From Clostridiales bacterium (lineage in GTDB: Bacteria; Bacillota; Clostridia; Christensenellales; Aristaeellaceae), in assembly GCA_015056175.1 (NCBI GenBank), contig SVGT01000008.1, forward strand, positions 1-59,055: a stretch of DNA of 59,055 bases, written 5' to 3'. The stretch's first letter is position 1; each line of letters starts with the position of its first letter. Shown here piece after piece: positions 1 to 7,530 of this stretch. The position numbers and the translations under genes are program-made. The notes beneath the pieces were generated by a model. The model searched no databases, was not told the origin of the DNA, and worked only from the letters and a program-made list of their open reading frames with translations.

Positions 1-306
1 CGGCTCCGGGCGTCCGCCCCCACGCTGCATCTGATCCGATCGGATATCGAAACGGAAATCGCCCCCATCCTGGGCGCCCAGGATCAAAGCCAGCAATTCG
101 TCGAAGCCCTGCAGCAGCAATATGAAAAGGATCCGGACAGCTTATGGGATACCAATTTCTTCGGCCGTTCCCTGCAGGATCTGATCCAGGAAGGGCTGTC
201 CGGAAAATTGCATCAGATGCCCGCCGATGCCCAGGAAAAGATGCAGTCCGCACTGACCAAAATGCTCAATGAAGGGGATGGCGGAATGATCTGCATCCTG
301 CTGTAA
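1..306 (+). CDS. spoIVA: Stage IV sporulation protein A, C-terminal fragment
   Basis: Only the last 101 codons are present; the gene runs off the left edge and is in frame from base 1. SpoIVA is the ATPase that polymerises on the outer forespore membrane and anchors the spore coat; the full protein is about 490 residues. The tail matches the family's conserved C-terminus as I know it: an FGRSL segment, then EGLSGKL, the MPADAQEKMQ helix, and a terminal NEGDGGMICILL that follows the family pattern of glycine-rich ending plus ICIxL. This identifies the host as an endospore former. The 3' side (307-399) is a short intergenic stretch with no clear terminator. Confidence 0.88.
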   Translation, partial: RLRASAPTLHLIRSDIETEIAPILGAQDQSQQFVEALQQQYEKDPDSLWDTNFFGRSLQDLIQEGLSGKLHQMPADAQEKMQSALTKMLNEGDGGMICILL

Positions 307-399
307 GAAAAAAGGAAAGGGGAGGGCGCAGCGCAGAAAATTTACCAAATTCTAGGGTATTTTGTCACATTCCCGCCATAAAAGTCCTGCGTTTGGGGC

Positions 400-428
400 T
401 GTACAATCGGGGAAAAATGCGGTATGAT
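400..428 (+). promoter_or_regulatory. Candidate sigma-A promoter for the 474 gene
   Basis: TGTACA (400-405) and TATGAT (423-428) are separated by 17 bases, 46 bases upstream of the TTG start at 474. The -35 matches the consensus at four of six positions. Confidence 0.45.
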
Positions 429-473
429 GGGATAGGAAGCAATTCTCAGACAGAATAAAGTGAGGTCCTTGCC

Positions 474-938
474 TTGTATACCGAACAGGATTATGCCGAT
501 ATCTGCGCTCAGAGAAAAAAGCGCATCATTCTTTGCACCATTCCCCTGGTTCTTTTATTTGCAGTGCTGATCTATTCCCTGATCATCCGTCTGGAGGCCC
601 TCACCGTGGCCGCTACCATCCTGATGGGCCTGATCTGGCTGTTTGTGCACGGGCTGTTTATCAAGCCGGTCAGCGCATACCGCCGGCATATGGATCAGGT
701 AATGCACGGCCGGGTGCATACCCTCACCGCCGCTTTCAAGGAAATGGATGATTTGCCCGTCCTGCGGGAAGGGGTAAGATATTTCGGGATGCTGATGAAT
801 GTGGGCCGGATGGATGATGAAGAGGATGACCGCCTTTTCTATTATGACGCCAATCTGCCCCGTCCCGACTGGAAGCAGGGGGAAATGATCACCATCACCT
901 ATCACGATAAGGCCCTGGGCAAGTGGGAAAGGGCCTGA
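474..938 (+). CDS. Small membrane protein of unknown function
   Basis: 154 residues, start TTG at 474 with GAGG (462-465) eight bases upstream; there is no closer ATG. Residues about 17-38 and 42-65 are two hydrophobic segments, so the protein is probably a membrane hairpin with a cytoplasmic C-terminal domain of about 85 residues that is mixed alpha/beta in character and contains an acidic DDEEDD stretch. I do not recognise the family. It lies 12 bases before the stress-protein-like gene at 951 and is likely cotranscribed with it from the promoter at 400-428. Confidence 0.7.
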   Translation: MYTEQDYADICAQRKKRIILCTIPLVLLFAVLIYSLIIRLEALTVAATILMGLIWLFVHGLFIKPVSAYRRHMDQVMHGRVHTLTAAFKEMDDLPVLREGVRYFGMLMNVGRMDDEEDDRLFYYDANLPRPDWKQGEMITITYHDKALGKWERA

Positions 939-950
939 GGTGAAATCAAT

Positions 951-1316
951 ATGAATAAAGAATGCTGTGTGCTGGTCTGCGTCACGGTTCAGAAGGATTG
1001 CGGCCGGCTGATTGAAAAGGGGCGCGCCCACGCCCTGAAGGCAGGCATGCCCCTGAGGGTATTGCATGTGAGCGCCGGAAAGGATCTGCTGGGCAATTCC
1101 GATGCGGCAGAGGCCATGAATTATCTCTATTCCCTGGCACGGGAAGCGGATGCGGAAATGAATATCCTCTATGACGGCAATGCCCCCCAGGCCATCGCCC
1201 GGTATGCCGCCGCCCACGGGGCCCGGGCCGTCATCCTGGGCCAGGATAAAAGCGGGTTTTCCCTGCTGCTGCAATCGCTGCTGCCGGATGGCACCCAATT
1301 GATCTGCGATCAGTAA
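951..1316 (+). CDS. Universal stress protein (UspA)-like protein
   Basis: 121 residues. The order beta strand (VLVCVTV), helix, strand (PLRVLHVS), helix and strand (ARAVILGQ) is that of the Usp/adenine nucleotide alpha-hydrolase-like fold, and it resembles the Usp domain of KdpD. A canonical GxxG(S/T) ATP-binding loop near the end is not obvious: the region reads GQDKSGFSLLLQSLL. ATP binding is therefore uncertain. The ribosome binding site (GAGGTG) overlaps the stop of the preceding gene. A strong terminator follows at 1338. Confidence 0.6.
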   Translation: MNKECCVLVCVTVQKDCGRLIEKGRAHALKAGMPLRVLHVSAGKDLLGNSDAAEAMNYLYSLAREADAEMNILYDGNAPQAIARYAAAHGARAVILGQDKSGFSLLLQSLLPDGTQLICDQ

Positions 1317-1337
1317 GAAAATGCAAATGCAGTAAAG

Positions 1338-1377
1338 GAATGAAGTGCTTCCCCACAGAAGCGCTTCATTCTTTTTG
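1338..1377 (+). terminator. Rho-independent terminator
   Basis: A 14-base arm (1338-1351, GAATGAAGTGCTTC) pairs with 1358-1371 (GAAGCGCTTCATTC), followed by a T-rich tract. It closes the 474-1316 unit. Confidence 0.85.
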
Positions 1378-1395
1378 TTTTTCTTTATTTCCCCT

Positions 1396-1424
1396 CTGTA
1401 AAAATGCAGAATCTGTGATATAAT
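1396..1424 (+). promoter_or_regulatory. Extended -10 promoter for the zinc-ribbon gene
   Basis: A perfect TATAAT (1419-1424) is preceded by TGA (extended -10). The -35 region (CTGTAA at 1396) is weak, which is usual for extended -10 promoters. The gene starts 78 bases downstream at 1503. Confidence 0.6.
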
Positions 1425-1502
1425 GGAAAATAATCGTATCCAGGGATCTTCCGCTGCGGCGGCCGGCCCATCGCAGCATCGGATAAAAGAGGGGGAAATC
1501 AC

Positions 1503-2456
1503 ATGGTATATTGTTCTCAGTGCGGCGCACCCATGCCGGAGGGGGATATTTTCTGTCACGTATGCGGCATGCGCCAGATCGCCAGAACGCAGCCTCAGCA
1601 ATTTGCCCGGCAGCCCCAGCAGGGGTATCAGGCCCAGCCGTCTTACCAGCCCCAGCAGGGATATCAACCCCAGCAGGGATATCAGCCTCCGCAAAGCTAT
1701 CAGCCCCAGCAAAGCTTCCAGCCCCAGCAGATTACCCCGCCCAAGCCGGGCTATCAGCCCTATAAGGGTTATGTGCCCCCGCCCCAGCAGCCCCAGTATC
1801 CTCCCATGAGCTTCCCCGGCAGCTCTGCCCAGCCCATGCAGGCAGGCCGTACCCCCTCCCTTCAGCCCACCCAGGCCTACGGCGGAGGCGGCGGAAATGC
1901 CGGGGGCCGGGGCGGCCGTTCCGCTGCCGGCACCGCAGGCCGTGCCGCTGCCAAGGCGGCCAAGGGCGGCGCATCCGCCGCAAAATGGATCATTTCCCTG
2001 CTGGCCGTGGTGATGACGGTGGTGGTGGTGGTCGTGGTGGTCAACGGCGGCAGCTTCACCCCCAAGACCGACGAAGAATTGATCCGGGAGCGGATCGAAG
2101 CCTTTGAAGAAGCCTACAACGACGGGGATTACGACGGCATGCTGGATTGCCTGGACAGCGGCATGCGGGCGGCCACCGAAATATCCATGGGCCTGATGGA
2201 TAATCTGATGAGCGATATGATCGGCTTCGATATCGGCATGAGCGATATGTTCGGCCTGGCGGGCCTGATGGGGGATTTTTGCGATATCGAAATCAAGAAT
2301 ATCTCCATCAACGGCGATACCGCCACCGTGGATATCGTAATGAAACTGAATATGTACGGCGAATCCGCCAGCGAGGCCACCACGCTGCCCATGGTGAAGC
2401 AGGGCCGCAAATGGCTGATCGGCGGCGGCATTGAAGATCTGCTCAATATGTACTGA
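1503..2456 (+). CDS. Zinc-ribbon membrane protein with PQQGYQ repeats
   Basis: 317 residues. The N-terminus carries a zinc ribbon with two CxxC knuckles (YCSQCG and FCHVCG). Residues about 33-90 are a low-complexity PQQ-GYQ/SYQ repeat rich in Pro, Gln and Tyr. A Gly/Ala-rich linker and one transmembrane helix with a run of eight valines (about residues 160-185) follow. The last 120 residues look like an NTF2/DUF4878-type domain (helix EAFEEAYNDGDYDGMLDCL, then strands). The topology suggests a cytoplasmic zinc ribbon and an external C-terminal domain. Role unknown; similar zinc-ribbon anchored proteins are common in Firmicutes. RBS GAGGGGG at 1490. Confidence 0.7.
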   Translation: MVYCSQCGAPMPEGDIFCHVCGMRQIARTQPQQFARQPQQGYQAQPSYQPQQGYQPQQGYQPPQSYQPQQSFQPQQITPPKPGYQPYKGYVPPPQQPQYPPMSFPGSSAQPMQAGRTPSLQPTQAYGGGGGNAGGRGGRSAAGTAGRAAAKAAKGGASAAKWIISLLAVVMTVVVVVVVVNGGSFTPKTDEELIRERIEAFEEAYNDGDYDGMLDCLDSGMRAATEISMGLMDNLMSDMIGFDIGMSDMFGLAGLMGDFCDIEIKNISINGDTATVDIVMKLNMYGESASEATTLPMVKQGRKWLIGGGIEDLLNMY

Positions 2457-2474
2457 TCTGGCAAATACAAGAAA

Positions 2475-2525
2475 GAATCCCTGCATTTTGGCAGGGATTC
2501 AAATCATTGATAAAGTCAATGATTT
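2475..2525. other. Two adjacent perfect hairpins
   Basis: GAATCCCTGC (2475-2484) pairs with GCAGGGATTC (2491-2500); directly abutting it, AAATCATTGA (2501-2510) pairs with TCAATGATTT (2516-2525). Neither is followed by a T tract, so they are not simple intrinsic terminators. They may protect the 3' end of the preceding mRNA or mark the edge of the low-G+C island to the right. Confidence 0.55.
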
Positions 2526-2716
2526 GGCAGACTGAGACAAACCTTGCAAGTCAAGGCGGCAAAAAAGGGGGCTTACATAGCAGTAAGTGACCGCATTTTG
2601 CTGCCGATGCCAACACAGAAAGCAAAAATGGCCGCCCAGTAAGGGTGATGTGAAGGAGGGAGTTATCTTACATTATTACATCGAGCAAATAACGAAACCG
2701 CAAGCTTTTGTCGGCT
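2526..2716. other. Gene-free structured stretch, possible ncRNA or element edge
   Basis: No open frame with a ribosome binding site. GGCGGCAAAA (2555-2564) can pair with TTTTGCTGCC (2596-2605), enclosing an inner CTTAC/GTAAG stem (2572-2576 and 2583-2587). Further right, AACCGCAAGC (2696-2705) pairs with GCTTGCGGTT (2714-2723), just before the DUF5131 gene. The nested stems suggest an RNA structure, but I recognise no Rfam family. Confidence 0.35.
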
Positions 2717-2745
2717 TGCGGTTCTATGCACTGCTGTGATAGAAT
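2717..2745 (+). promoter_or_regulatory. Candidate promoter for the DUF5131 gene
   Basis: TTGCGG (2717-2722), 17 bases, TAGAAT (2740-2745). The -35 lies in the right arm of the hairpin at 2696-2723, so folding and promoter use may compete. The start codon is 36 bases downstream. Confidence 0.45.
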
Positions 2746-2780
2746 GAAAGTGGCAAACTGGAATTTGACGAGGTAAGAAT

Positions 2781-3497
2781 ATGGCGATGTGGAATCCGTG
2801 GAGAGGTTGCAAAAAGTGCAGCGACGGCTGCCTTTATTGCTATATCCACAAGGGCGACGCAAAGCGTGGTGTTGATACAAGTATCATTGAAAAAACAAAG
2901 GACTTTGCAAAGCCCATAGAACACTTAAAGAACGGCAATTATAAAATGAAATCTGGCATTGTATATACCTGCTTTTCCACCGATTTTCTGATTGAGGAAG
3001 CAGATGCATGGCGCCCAGAATGCTGGAAGATGATAAAGGAGCGCAAGGATTGTACCTTTCTCTTTCTCACCAAGCGCATCGACAGATTTATGGACTGCAT
3101 TCCCGATGATTGGGATGACGGCTATGAAAACGTGGTCGTTTGCTGTACGGTTGAGAATCAAAAGAATGCAGACTATAAGCTTGGAATTTTTGAAAAACTT
3201 CCGATCAAGCATAAGTGTATAACGGCTCAGCCACTTATCGAAGCCATTGATATAGAACGATATCTTGACGGTATTGAACTTGTGGTTGTCGGCGGTGAAT
3301 CGGACACGAATGCAAGACCGCTTGACTACGATTGGGTGCTCAAGATCAGAGAGCAGTGCATCAGGAAAAACGTATCTTTCGAATTCAGACAATGCGGAAC
3401 GCATTTTATCAAGAACGGTATGGAATACAAGTTGCAAACAAAGGATCTGTGTGTTCAAGCAAGAAAAGCTGATATAGATTTCAAACGCAGTAGTTGA
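2781..3497 (+). CDS. DUF5131 (phage Gp37/Gp68-type) protein
   Basis: 238 residues, ATG at 2781 with GAGGT at 2770-2774. The N-terminal CxxCxxGCxYCY pattern (WRGCKKCSDGCLYCY) and the later phrases FLTKRID, VVVGGESD and SFEFRQCG are those of the DUF5131 / phage Gp37-Gp68 family, which has radical-SAM-like cysteines but no established reaction. The gene is clearly more A+T-rich than its neighbours, uses codons such as AAA, ATA and TTT freely, and is flanked by hairpins, so it was probably acquired horizontally. No other phage gene is visible nearby. Confidence 0.8.
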   Translation: MAMWNPWRGCKKCSDGCLYCYIHKGDAKRGVDTSIIEKTKDFAKPIEHLKNGNYKMKSGIVYTCFSTDFLIEEADAWRPECWKMIKERKDCTFLFLTKRIDRFMDCIPDDWDDGYENVVVCCTVENQKNADYKLGIFEKLPIKHKCITAQPLIEAIDIERYLDGIELVVVGGESDTNARPLDYDWVLKIREQCIRKNVSFEFRQCGTHFIKNGMEYKLQTKDLCVQARKADIDFKRSS

Positions 3498-3630
3498 TTC
3501 AGTTCCAATTTGCAGAGCAGACGAAATCCCTCTTTCCCATCGATTTGGGAGGGCGCAATTATACGCACCGTTCTGGTGCATTGCGTTTCTACGGTTCGCA
3601 AACCGAATAGATAAGCATGCCGATCCATAA

Positions 3631-3668
3631 GCAAGCGAACATCCGAATGTCGGATGCTCGCTTGTTTG
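3631..3668 (+). terminator. Stem-loop terminator after the DUF5131 gene
   Basis: GCAAGCGAaCATCCGA (3631-3646) pairs with TCGGATGcTCGCTTG (3650-3664), with a three-base loop and a following TTTG. The T tract is short, so termination may be partial. Confidence 0.6.
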
Positions 3669-3760
3669 CTATTGGATAAATTGTTCCTTAAGAATCCCCC
3701 CACCACAAGGGAGGCTTTATCGGGAGTGGTTGGTATGTAGTCGATGAATATTGGCTGCGA

Positions 3761-3818
3761 CATGTCGGGTGACGGAGATATATAATAAGTCAAGCCGGTC
3801 GACATTGCCCGGCGCGGC
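3761..3818. repeat. 58-bp repeat, copy 1
   Basis: Aligns over its full 58 bases with 3842-3899 at roughly 85% identity; the right half (AGCCGGTCGACATTGCCCGG) is identical. A more diverged relative lies at 26290-26342. Confidence 0.8.
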
Positions 3819-3841
3819 CGCTCCCTGCCCGCAACTTGTTC

Positions 3842-3899
3842 CCTGTCGCGGGACGGCGTTATGCAATAAGTCCAGCCGGTCGACATTGCCCGGCGCGGC
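3842..3899. repeat. 58-bp repeat, copy 2
   Basis: Second copy, same strand, starting 81 bases after copy 1. Its right end forms GGCGCGG-CT-CCGCGCC (3892-3907), a hairpin that copy 1 lacks. Confidence 0.8.
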
Positions 3900-3911
3900 T
3901 CCGCGCCCGAT

Positions 3912-3929
3912 GAATTTGTATGGAAATAC
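3912..3929 (+). promoter_or_regulatory. Shared 18-base promoter-region motif, copy 1
   Basis: GAATTTGTATGGAAATAC contains the inverted repeat GTAT-N4-ATAC. A copy with one mismatch lies at 20819-20836, also about 80 bases upstream of a sugar-catabolism transcription unit. Probable operator or activator site. Confidence 0.5.
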
Positions 3930-4014
3930 ATATTTATAATACTTTTTCGACCAGATTTGATATATTATACTTGGACACATCAATTTGTATATATAGATGA
4001 AGGAGGTTTTCTCT

Positions 4015-4854
4015 ATGAAAATCGGTATTTTGGCAGATTGCTTCGGTCTGGGCTTCGAAATGGGCATCAAAAAGGCTGCTGAAATGAAGGTGGACGGCGT
4101 TCAACTGTACGCCGTGGAGGGCGAACTGGCTCCCGAAAACATGAGCGCAGAAAAGCGCGCATGGGCCAAGGCACTGATCGAAGAGAACGGCCTCGTCATC
4201 AGCGCCATCTGCGGCGACCTGGGCGACGGCGGCTTCGCCTTTGAAGACCGCAACGAAGGCAAGATCGCCTACACCAAGCAGATCGTGGATCTGGCGCTGG
4301 ATCTGGGCTGCCGCATCATCACCACCCACATTGGCGTGGTGCCCGAGGATGAAAACCATCCCCGCTTTGCCGTGATCGCCAAGGCGCTCAAGGAGCTGGG
4401 CGATTATGCCCATGCCCGCGGCGCCCGCTTCGCCATCGAGACCGGCCCCGAAACGGCCGTCACCCTGTGCAAGATGCTGGACTATGTGAACAGCCCCGGC
4501 ATCGGCGTGAACCTGGATCCCGCCAACCTGATCATGTCCACCAAGGACGATCCCGTGGCCGCCGTGCACACCCTGAAAAACTACATCGTGCATACCCACG
4601 CCAAGGACGGCGTGTTCTATAAGATGACCGATCTGGAAATTTCCTACGGCATGAAGCCCTGGCCCGAAGACTACAGCGAGGACGATTGCTACGCCGAAGT
4701 GCCTCTGGGCGAAGGTCAGGTACCGTGGGACGGCTACATCGCCGCGCTGAAGGAAATCGGCTTTGACGGATATCTGACCATCGAACGCGAGTGCGGCGAA
4801 GATCCCGCCCACGATATCCAGCTGGCCATCGACTTTTTGAAGAAGTACGTGTGA
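4015..4854 (+). CDS. Sugar phosphate isomerase/epimerase, TIM barrel
   Basis: 279 residues. The ATG at 4015 is chosen over one at 3997 because the AGGAGG site (4001-4006) lies between them. The protein is an AP-endonuclease-2/xylose-isomerase-like TIM barrel: strand starts are visible at GVQLYAVE, VISAICGD, RIITTHIG, RFAIETGP (metal-ligand Glu), GVNLDPAN, IVHTHAKD and GYLTIERE (metal-ligand Glu). Members isomerise or epimerise ketoses or cyclitol derivatives; the substrate cannot be read from sequence. It is first in a tight run (7-base gap to the GH123-like gene), so it probably acts on a product of that pathway in the cytoplasm. Confidence 0.8.
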   Translation: MKIGILADCFGLGFEMGIKKAAEMKVDGVQLYAVEGELAPENMSAEKRAWAKALIEENGLVISAICGDLGDGGFAFEDRNEGKIAYTKQIVDLALDLGCRIITTHIGVVPEDENHPRFAVIAKALKELGDYAHARGARFAIETGPETAVTLCKMLDYVNSPGIGVNLDPANLIMSTKDDPVAAVHTLKNYIVHTHAKDGVFYKMTDLEISYGMKPWPEDYSEDDCYAEVPLGEGQVPWDGYIAALKEIGFDGYLTIERECGEDPAHDIQLAIDFLKKYV

Positions 4855-4861
4855 GGTAACC

Positions 4862-6655
4862 ATGGAAGATTTTGCCACCTACATCCGTAAAGCATATCTG
4901 TTTTCCCTGATGGACGAAAGCTTCCGCGTGGTGCGCGGCACGCCCCTGCTCCCTGAAAACCAGGTCAACCACATGGACGTGCGCACGCCCCGCAACAGCT
5001 TTGTGCAGATCAACATGGCCATGTCCTTCCCGGAGAACGCCATCATCCAGCTGGATCAGCGCATCGCCTTTGGCTACCGCAACGATCCCAGCCGGTTTAT
5101 GATCGTGCGTGCTGCGCTGGAAGTGGAGGGCATGGAGGGCAAGCTGCACCTCATCGACACCCTGATGGACGACGACGGCCGCCAGCGCGGCGACGTGGTG
5201 CTGGAGCAGCCCTTTATGGAAGCTGTCCCCTATCAGGTCAATCAGGTGACCGCCCTCATCCCGGTTCCCCGCGATCTCACGCCCGGCACCTACAAGGGCC
5301 GCGTGCGCTTCTATGCCCACAGCATGTTCTACGATGAAACGCTGGCCCGGGAGCTTACCTTCACCATCCAGGTGGAGGATACCGTGCTGCCCGACGCCAG
5401 GGACGGCAAGTTTTACCTCAATCTGTGGCAGCATGTGTTCAACATCGCCCGCAAGCACGAGGTGCGCCCCTTTACGGATGAGCATCTGGAAGCGCTGCGC
5501 CCCTATGCCAAGGCGCTGGGCGACCTGGGCAACAAGGCCATCACCGTGCTGCTCAGCGATATTCCCTGGGCCGGTCAGCGCTGCTGGACGGAATTGAACA
5601 ACCCCAGCGACCTGTTTGAATACAATTATGTGCAGATCCGCCGCAAGGCAGACGGCGCCTTTACCTATGATTTCTCCTTTGCCGAAAAGTACATCGCCCT
5701 GATGAAGGAATACGGCGCCACCGACGTCATGTTCACCGGCCTCTACGGCATCTGGGAGGATGCCAAGATCGGCTTTGGCGTCATCGTCAACAACTGGGCG
5801 GACGCCATCCGCGTAAGCTATCTGGACGAAAAGGACGGCTGCATCCGTTTTATGCGCGAGCGGGAAGAAATTGAGGATTACCTGCGCGCCATTTACAAGT
5901 GGATCGTGGAAAGCAACCTGCTTTCCACCTCCTACCTGATGGGCGACGAAGTGGACCTGCCCGGCAAAACCGAGGGCTGGACGGCTGTGCTGGAAACCCT
6001 GAAGGAATTGCTTCCCGACATCCGCCGCGACTGGGATATGCTGCCCCATGTGCTGATGAGCGATACCTACAAGGACGAGCGAGTGGACATCTACACCCCC
6101 CAGATCGACGGCATCCCCACGGAAGAGCCCGAAGTGTGGCAAGCCGCCATGGATCGGGTGGCAAAGGACGGCAAAAAGCTGTGGAGCGTCTGCTGCTGGC
6201 CGCCGGTGATGAACTCCTTCCTCTACTGCAACCTCAACGAAGTGCGCCTGCACGGTCTCATCACCGAGCATATCAAGATGGACGGCTTCCTCCGCTGGAA
6301 CTTTACCGTGTGGCCCGATGACCCCCGCCGCGATGTGCGCTTCTTTGCGCCCGGCTGGCCGGCCGGCGATACCTGCTTTGTGTACCCCGGCAAGGGCGGT
6401 CAGTGCCTGCCTTCTCTGCGCTATCTGGCGCTGCGCCGCGGCATTGAGGACTTTGAGCTGTGCCAGATGGTGAAGGAAAAGTGTGAAAACGCCGACGAGA
6501 TCATCAACAAGGCCATGGCCTGCGTGCTGCCCGAAACGGACGTGCGCAAGTGGGACTTTGCCGATTACCACGGCCGCACCAAGTACATGAGCCACGAAAA
6601 CAGCGACTATGTGAACGCCCGTAATATTTTGCTGGACGCGCTGCGTGAGGTGTAA
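4862..6655 (+). CDS. DUF4091 / GH123-like glycoside hydrolase
   Basis: 597 residues, no signal peptide, so cytoplasmic. An N-terminal beta-rich domain (about 1-175) precedes a TIM-barrel-like domain. The end carries the DUF4091 hallmark around DGFLRWNFTVWPDDPRRDV, PAGDTCFVYPG and SLRYLALRRGIEDFEL. DUF4091 proteins are related to GH123 beta-N-acetylgalactosaminidases, which use an adjacent Asp-Glu pair with substrate-assisted catalysis; Asp362-Glu363 (MGDEVDLP) is the likely pair. Together with NagA and a ROK kinase downstream this favours an N-acetylhexosaminide substrate, but the assignment is by fold rather than proven specificity. It is one base upstream of the first amidohydrolase. Confidence 0.72.
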   Translation: MEDFATYIRKAYLFSLMDESFRVVRGTPLLPENQVNHMDVRTPRNSFVQINMAMSFPENAIIQLDQRIAFGYRNDPSRFMIVRAALEVEGMEGKLHLIDTLMDDDGRQRGDVVLEQPFMEAVPYQVNQVTALIPVPRDLTPGTYKGRVRFYAHSMFYDETLARELTFTIQVEDTVLPDARDGKFYLNLWQHVFNIARKHEVRPFTDEHLEALRPYAKALGDLGNKAITVLLSDIPWAGQRCWTELNNPSDLFEYNYVQIRRKADGAFTYDFSFAEKYIALMKEYGATDVMFTGLYGIWEDAKIGFGVIVNNWADAIRVSYLDEKDGCIRFMREREEIEDYLRAIYKWIVESNLLSTSYLMGDEVDLPGKTEGWTAVLETLKELLPDIRRDWDMLPHVLMSDTYKDERVDIYTPQIDGIPTEEPEVWQAAMDRVAKDGKKLWSVCCWPPVMNSFLYCNLNEVRLHGLITEHIKMDGFLRWNFTVWPDDPRRDVRFFAPGWPAGDTCFVYPGKGGQCLPSLRYLALRRGIEDFELCQMVKEKCENADEIINKAMACVLPETDVRKWDFADYHGRTKYMSHENSDYVNARNILLDALREV

Positions 6656-6656
6656 C

Positions 6657-7502
6657 ATGAGCAAGATTTTTGATACCCACATTCACATTGACAATTTTTC
6701 CACCCCCGAACCCAAGCGCATCCTGAATGCCATCGATGCAGCGAAGGTGGATAAAGTAGCCCTGTTCGCCGAAGAACCTGCCTACTTTGAACAGGATTTC
6801 CGTAAGGTCAAGGAACACAACAAGGGCCGTATGGAACGTCTGTTCCAGTGGTGCAACGGCACGGATAACCGCCTGATTCCCATCTACTTCCTCAACCCCA
6901 CCGAAGCAGACGCCATTGAACAGGCCGAAGAAGCCGTGGAAAAGGGCGCCGTGGGCTTCAAGGTGATCTGCGATACCCACATGCCCGGCGACGAGCGCGC
7001 CCTGCCCGTCTACCAGCGCATTGCCGATATGGGAAAGAGCATTCTGTTCCACACCGGCATCCTGTGGGACTGGGGCGATAACGGCAACTACAACCGTCCC
7101 TGCAACTGGGAATGCATGATGAATGTCGAAAACATCAAGTTTGCCATGGCCCACATTTCCTGGCCCTGGACGGATGAATGCATTGCGGTGTACGGCAAGT
7201 TTGCCAACATGAAGTGGCATCCCAGCTACCGCAACCAGCAGATCTACATCGACATGACCCCCGGCACCCCGGACAACTACCGCCAGAAGGTCATTAACCA
7301 CATCCACGACGTGGACTACGAAGGCACCTGCGAGCACCTGCTCTTTGGCACCGACCTGTTCACCGGCGACTTCGACGCAAACTGGATTGTGGAATATGCC
7401 AGGCAGGACACCGAGCGTCTGCTGAAGGCCGGCTTTACTCAGGAAACCGTGGACAAGATCCTCTACCACAACGCCATGGAATTCTGGGGCCTGAAGGACT
7501 GA
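6657..7502 (+). CDS. Amidohydrolase family 2 protein, paralogue 1 of 3
   Basis: 281 residues; ATG at 6657, one base after the preceding stop. It has the metal-site pattern of the amidohydrolase superfamily: HxH near the N-terminus (His8, His10 in DTHIHID), His132 (LFHTG), His166 (AHISWPW) and Asp233 (FGTD). Family 2 members hydrolyse lactones or amides or decarboxylate aromatic acids; the substrate here is unknown. Two paralogues follow directly, and all three share NRPCNWECMMN and WPWTDEC blocks. Cytoplasmic. A lactonase or deacetylase step in the same glycan pathway is an inference from context. Confidence 0.75.
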   Translation: MSKIFDTHIHIDNFSTPEPKRILNAIDAAKVDKVALFAEEPAYFEQDFRKVKEHNKGRMERLFQWCNGTDNRLIPIYFLNPTEADAIEQAEEAVEKGAVGFKVICDTHMPGDERALPVYQRIADMGKSILFHTGILWDWGDNGNYNRPCNWECMMNVENIKFAMAHISWPWTDECIAVYGKFANMKWHPSYRNQQIYIDMTPGTPDNYRQKVINHIHDVDYEGTCEHLLFGTDLFTGDFDANWIVEYARQDTERLLKAGFTQETVDKILYHNAMEFWGLKD

Positions 7503-7530
7503 TTCTCTTCTTTTCTTGGGAGGTGACGCC

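Larger units (their letters stand above)
3498..4014. other. Gene-free 517-base region with repeats and leader
   Basis: No supported gene. It holds the terminator at 3631, two direct copies of a 58-bp repeat (3761 and 3842), an 18-base motif shared with the 20.8 kb promoter region (3912), and an A+T-rich leader with possible -10 boxes (TATAAT at 3935, TATTAT at 3963) ahead of the gene at 4015. Confidence 0.7.

Noticed and set aside
2014-2042. GTG-rich tract resembling a microsatellite
   Set aside because: It encodes the valine run of a transmembrane helix in the zinc-ribbon protein and needs no other explanation.
555-2486. Long open frame of 643 codons on the minus strand
   Set aside because: It overlaps three plus-strand genes that have ribosome binding sites and family motifs; it is rich in His, Gln and Gly, as expected when G+C-rich coding sequence is read backwards.
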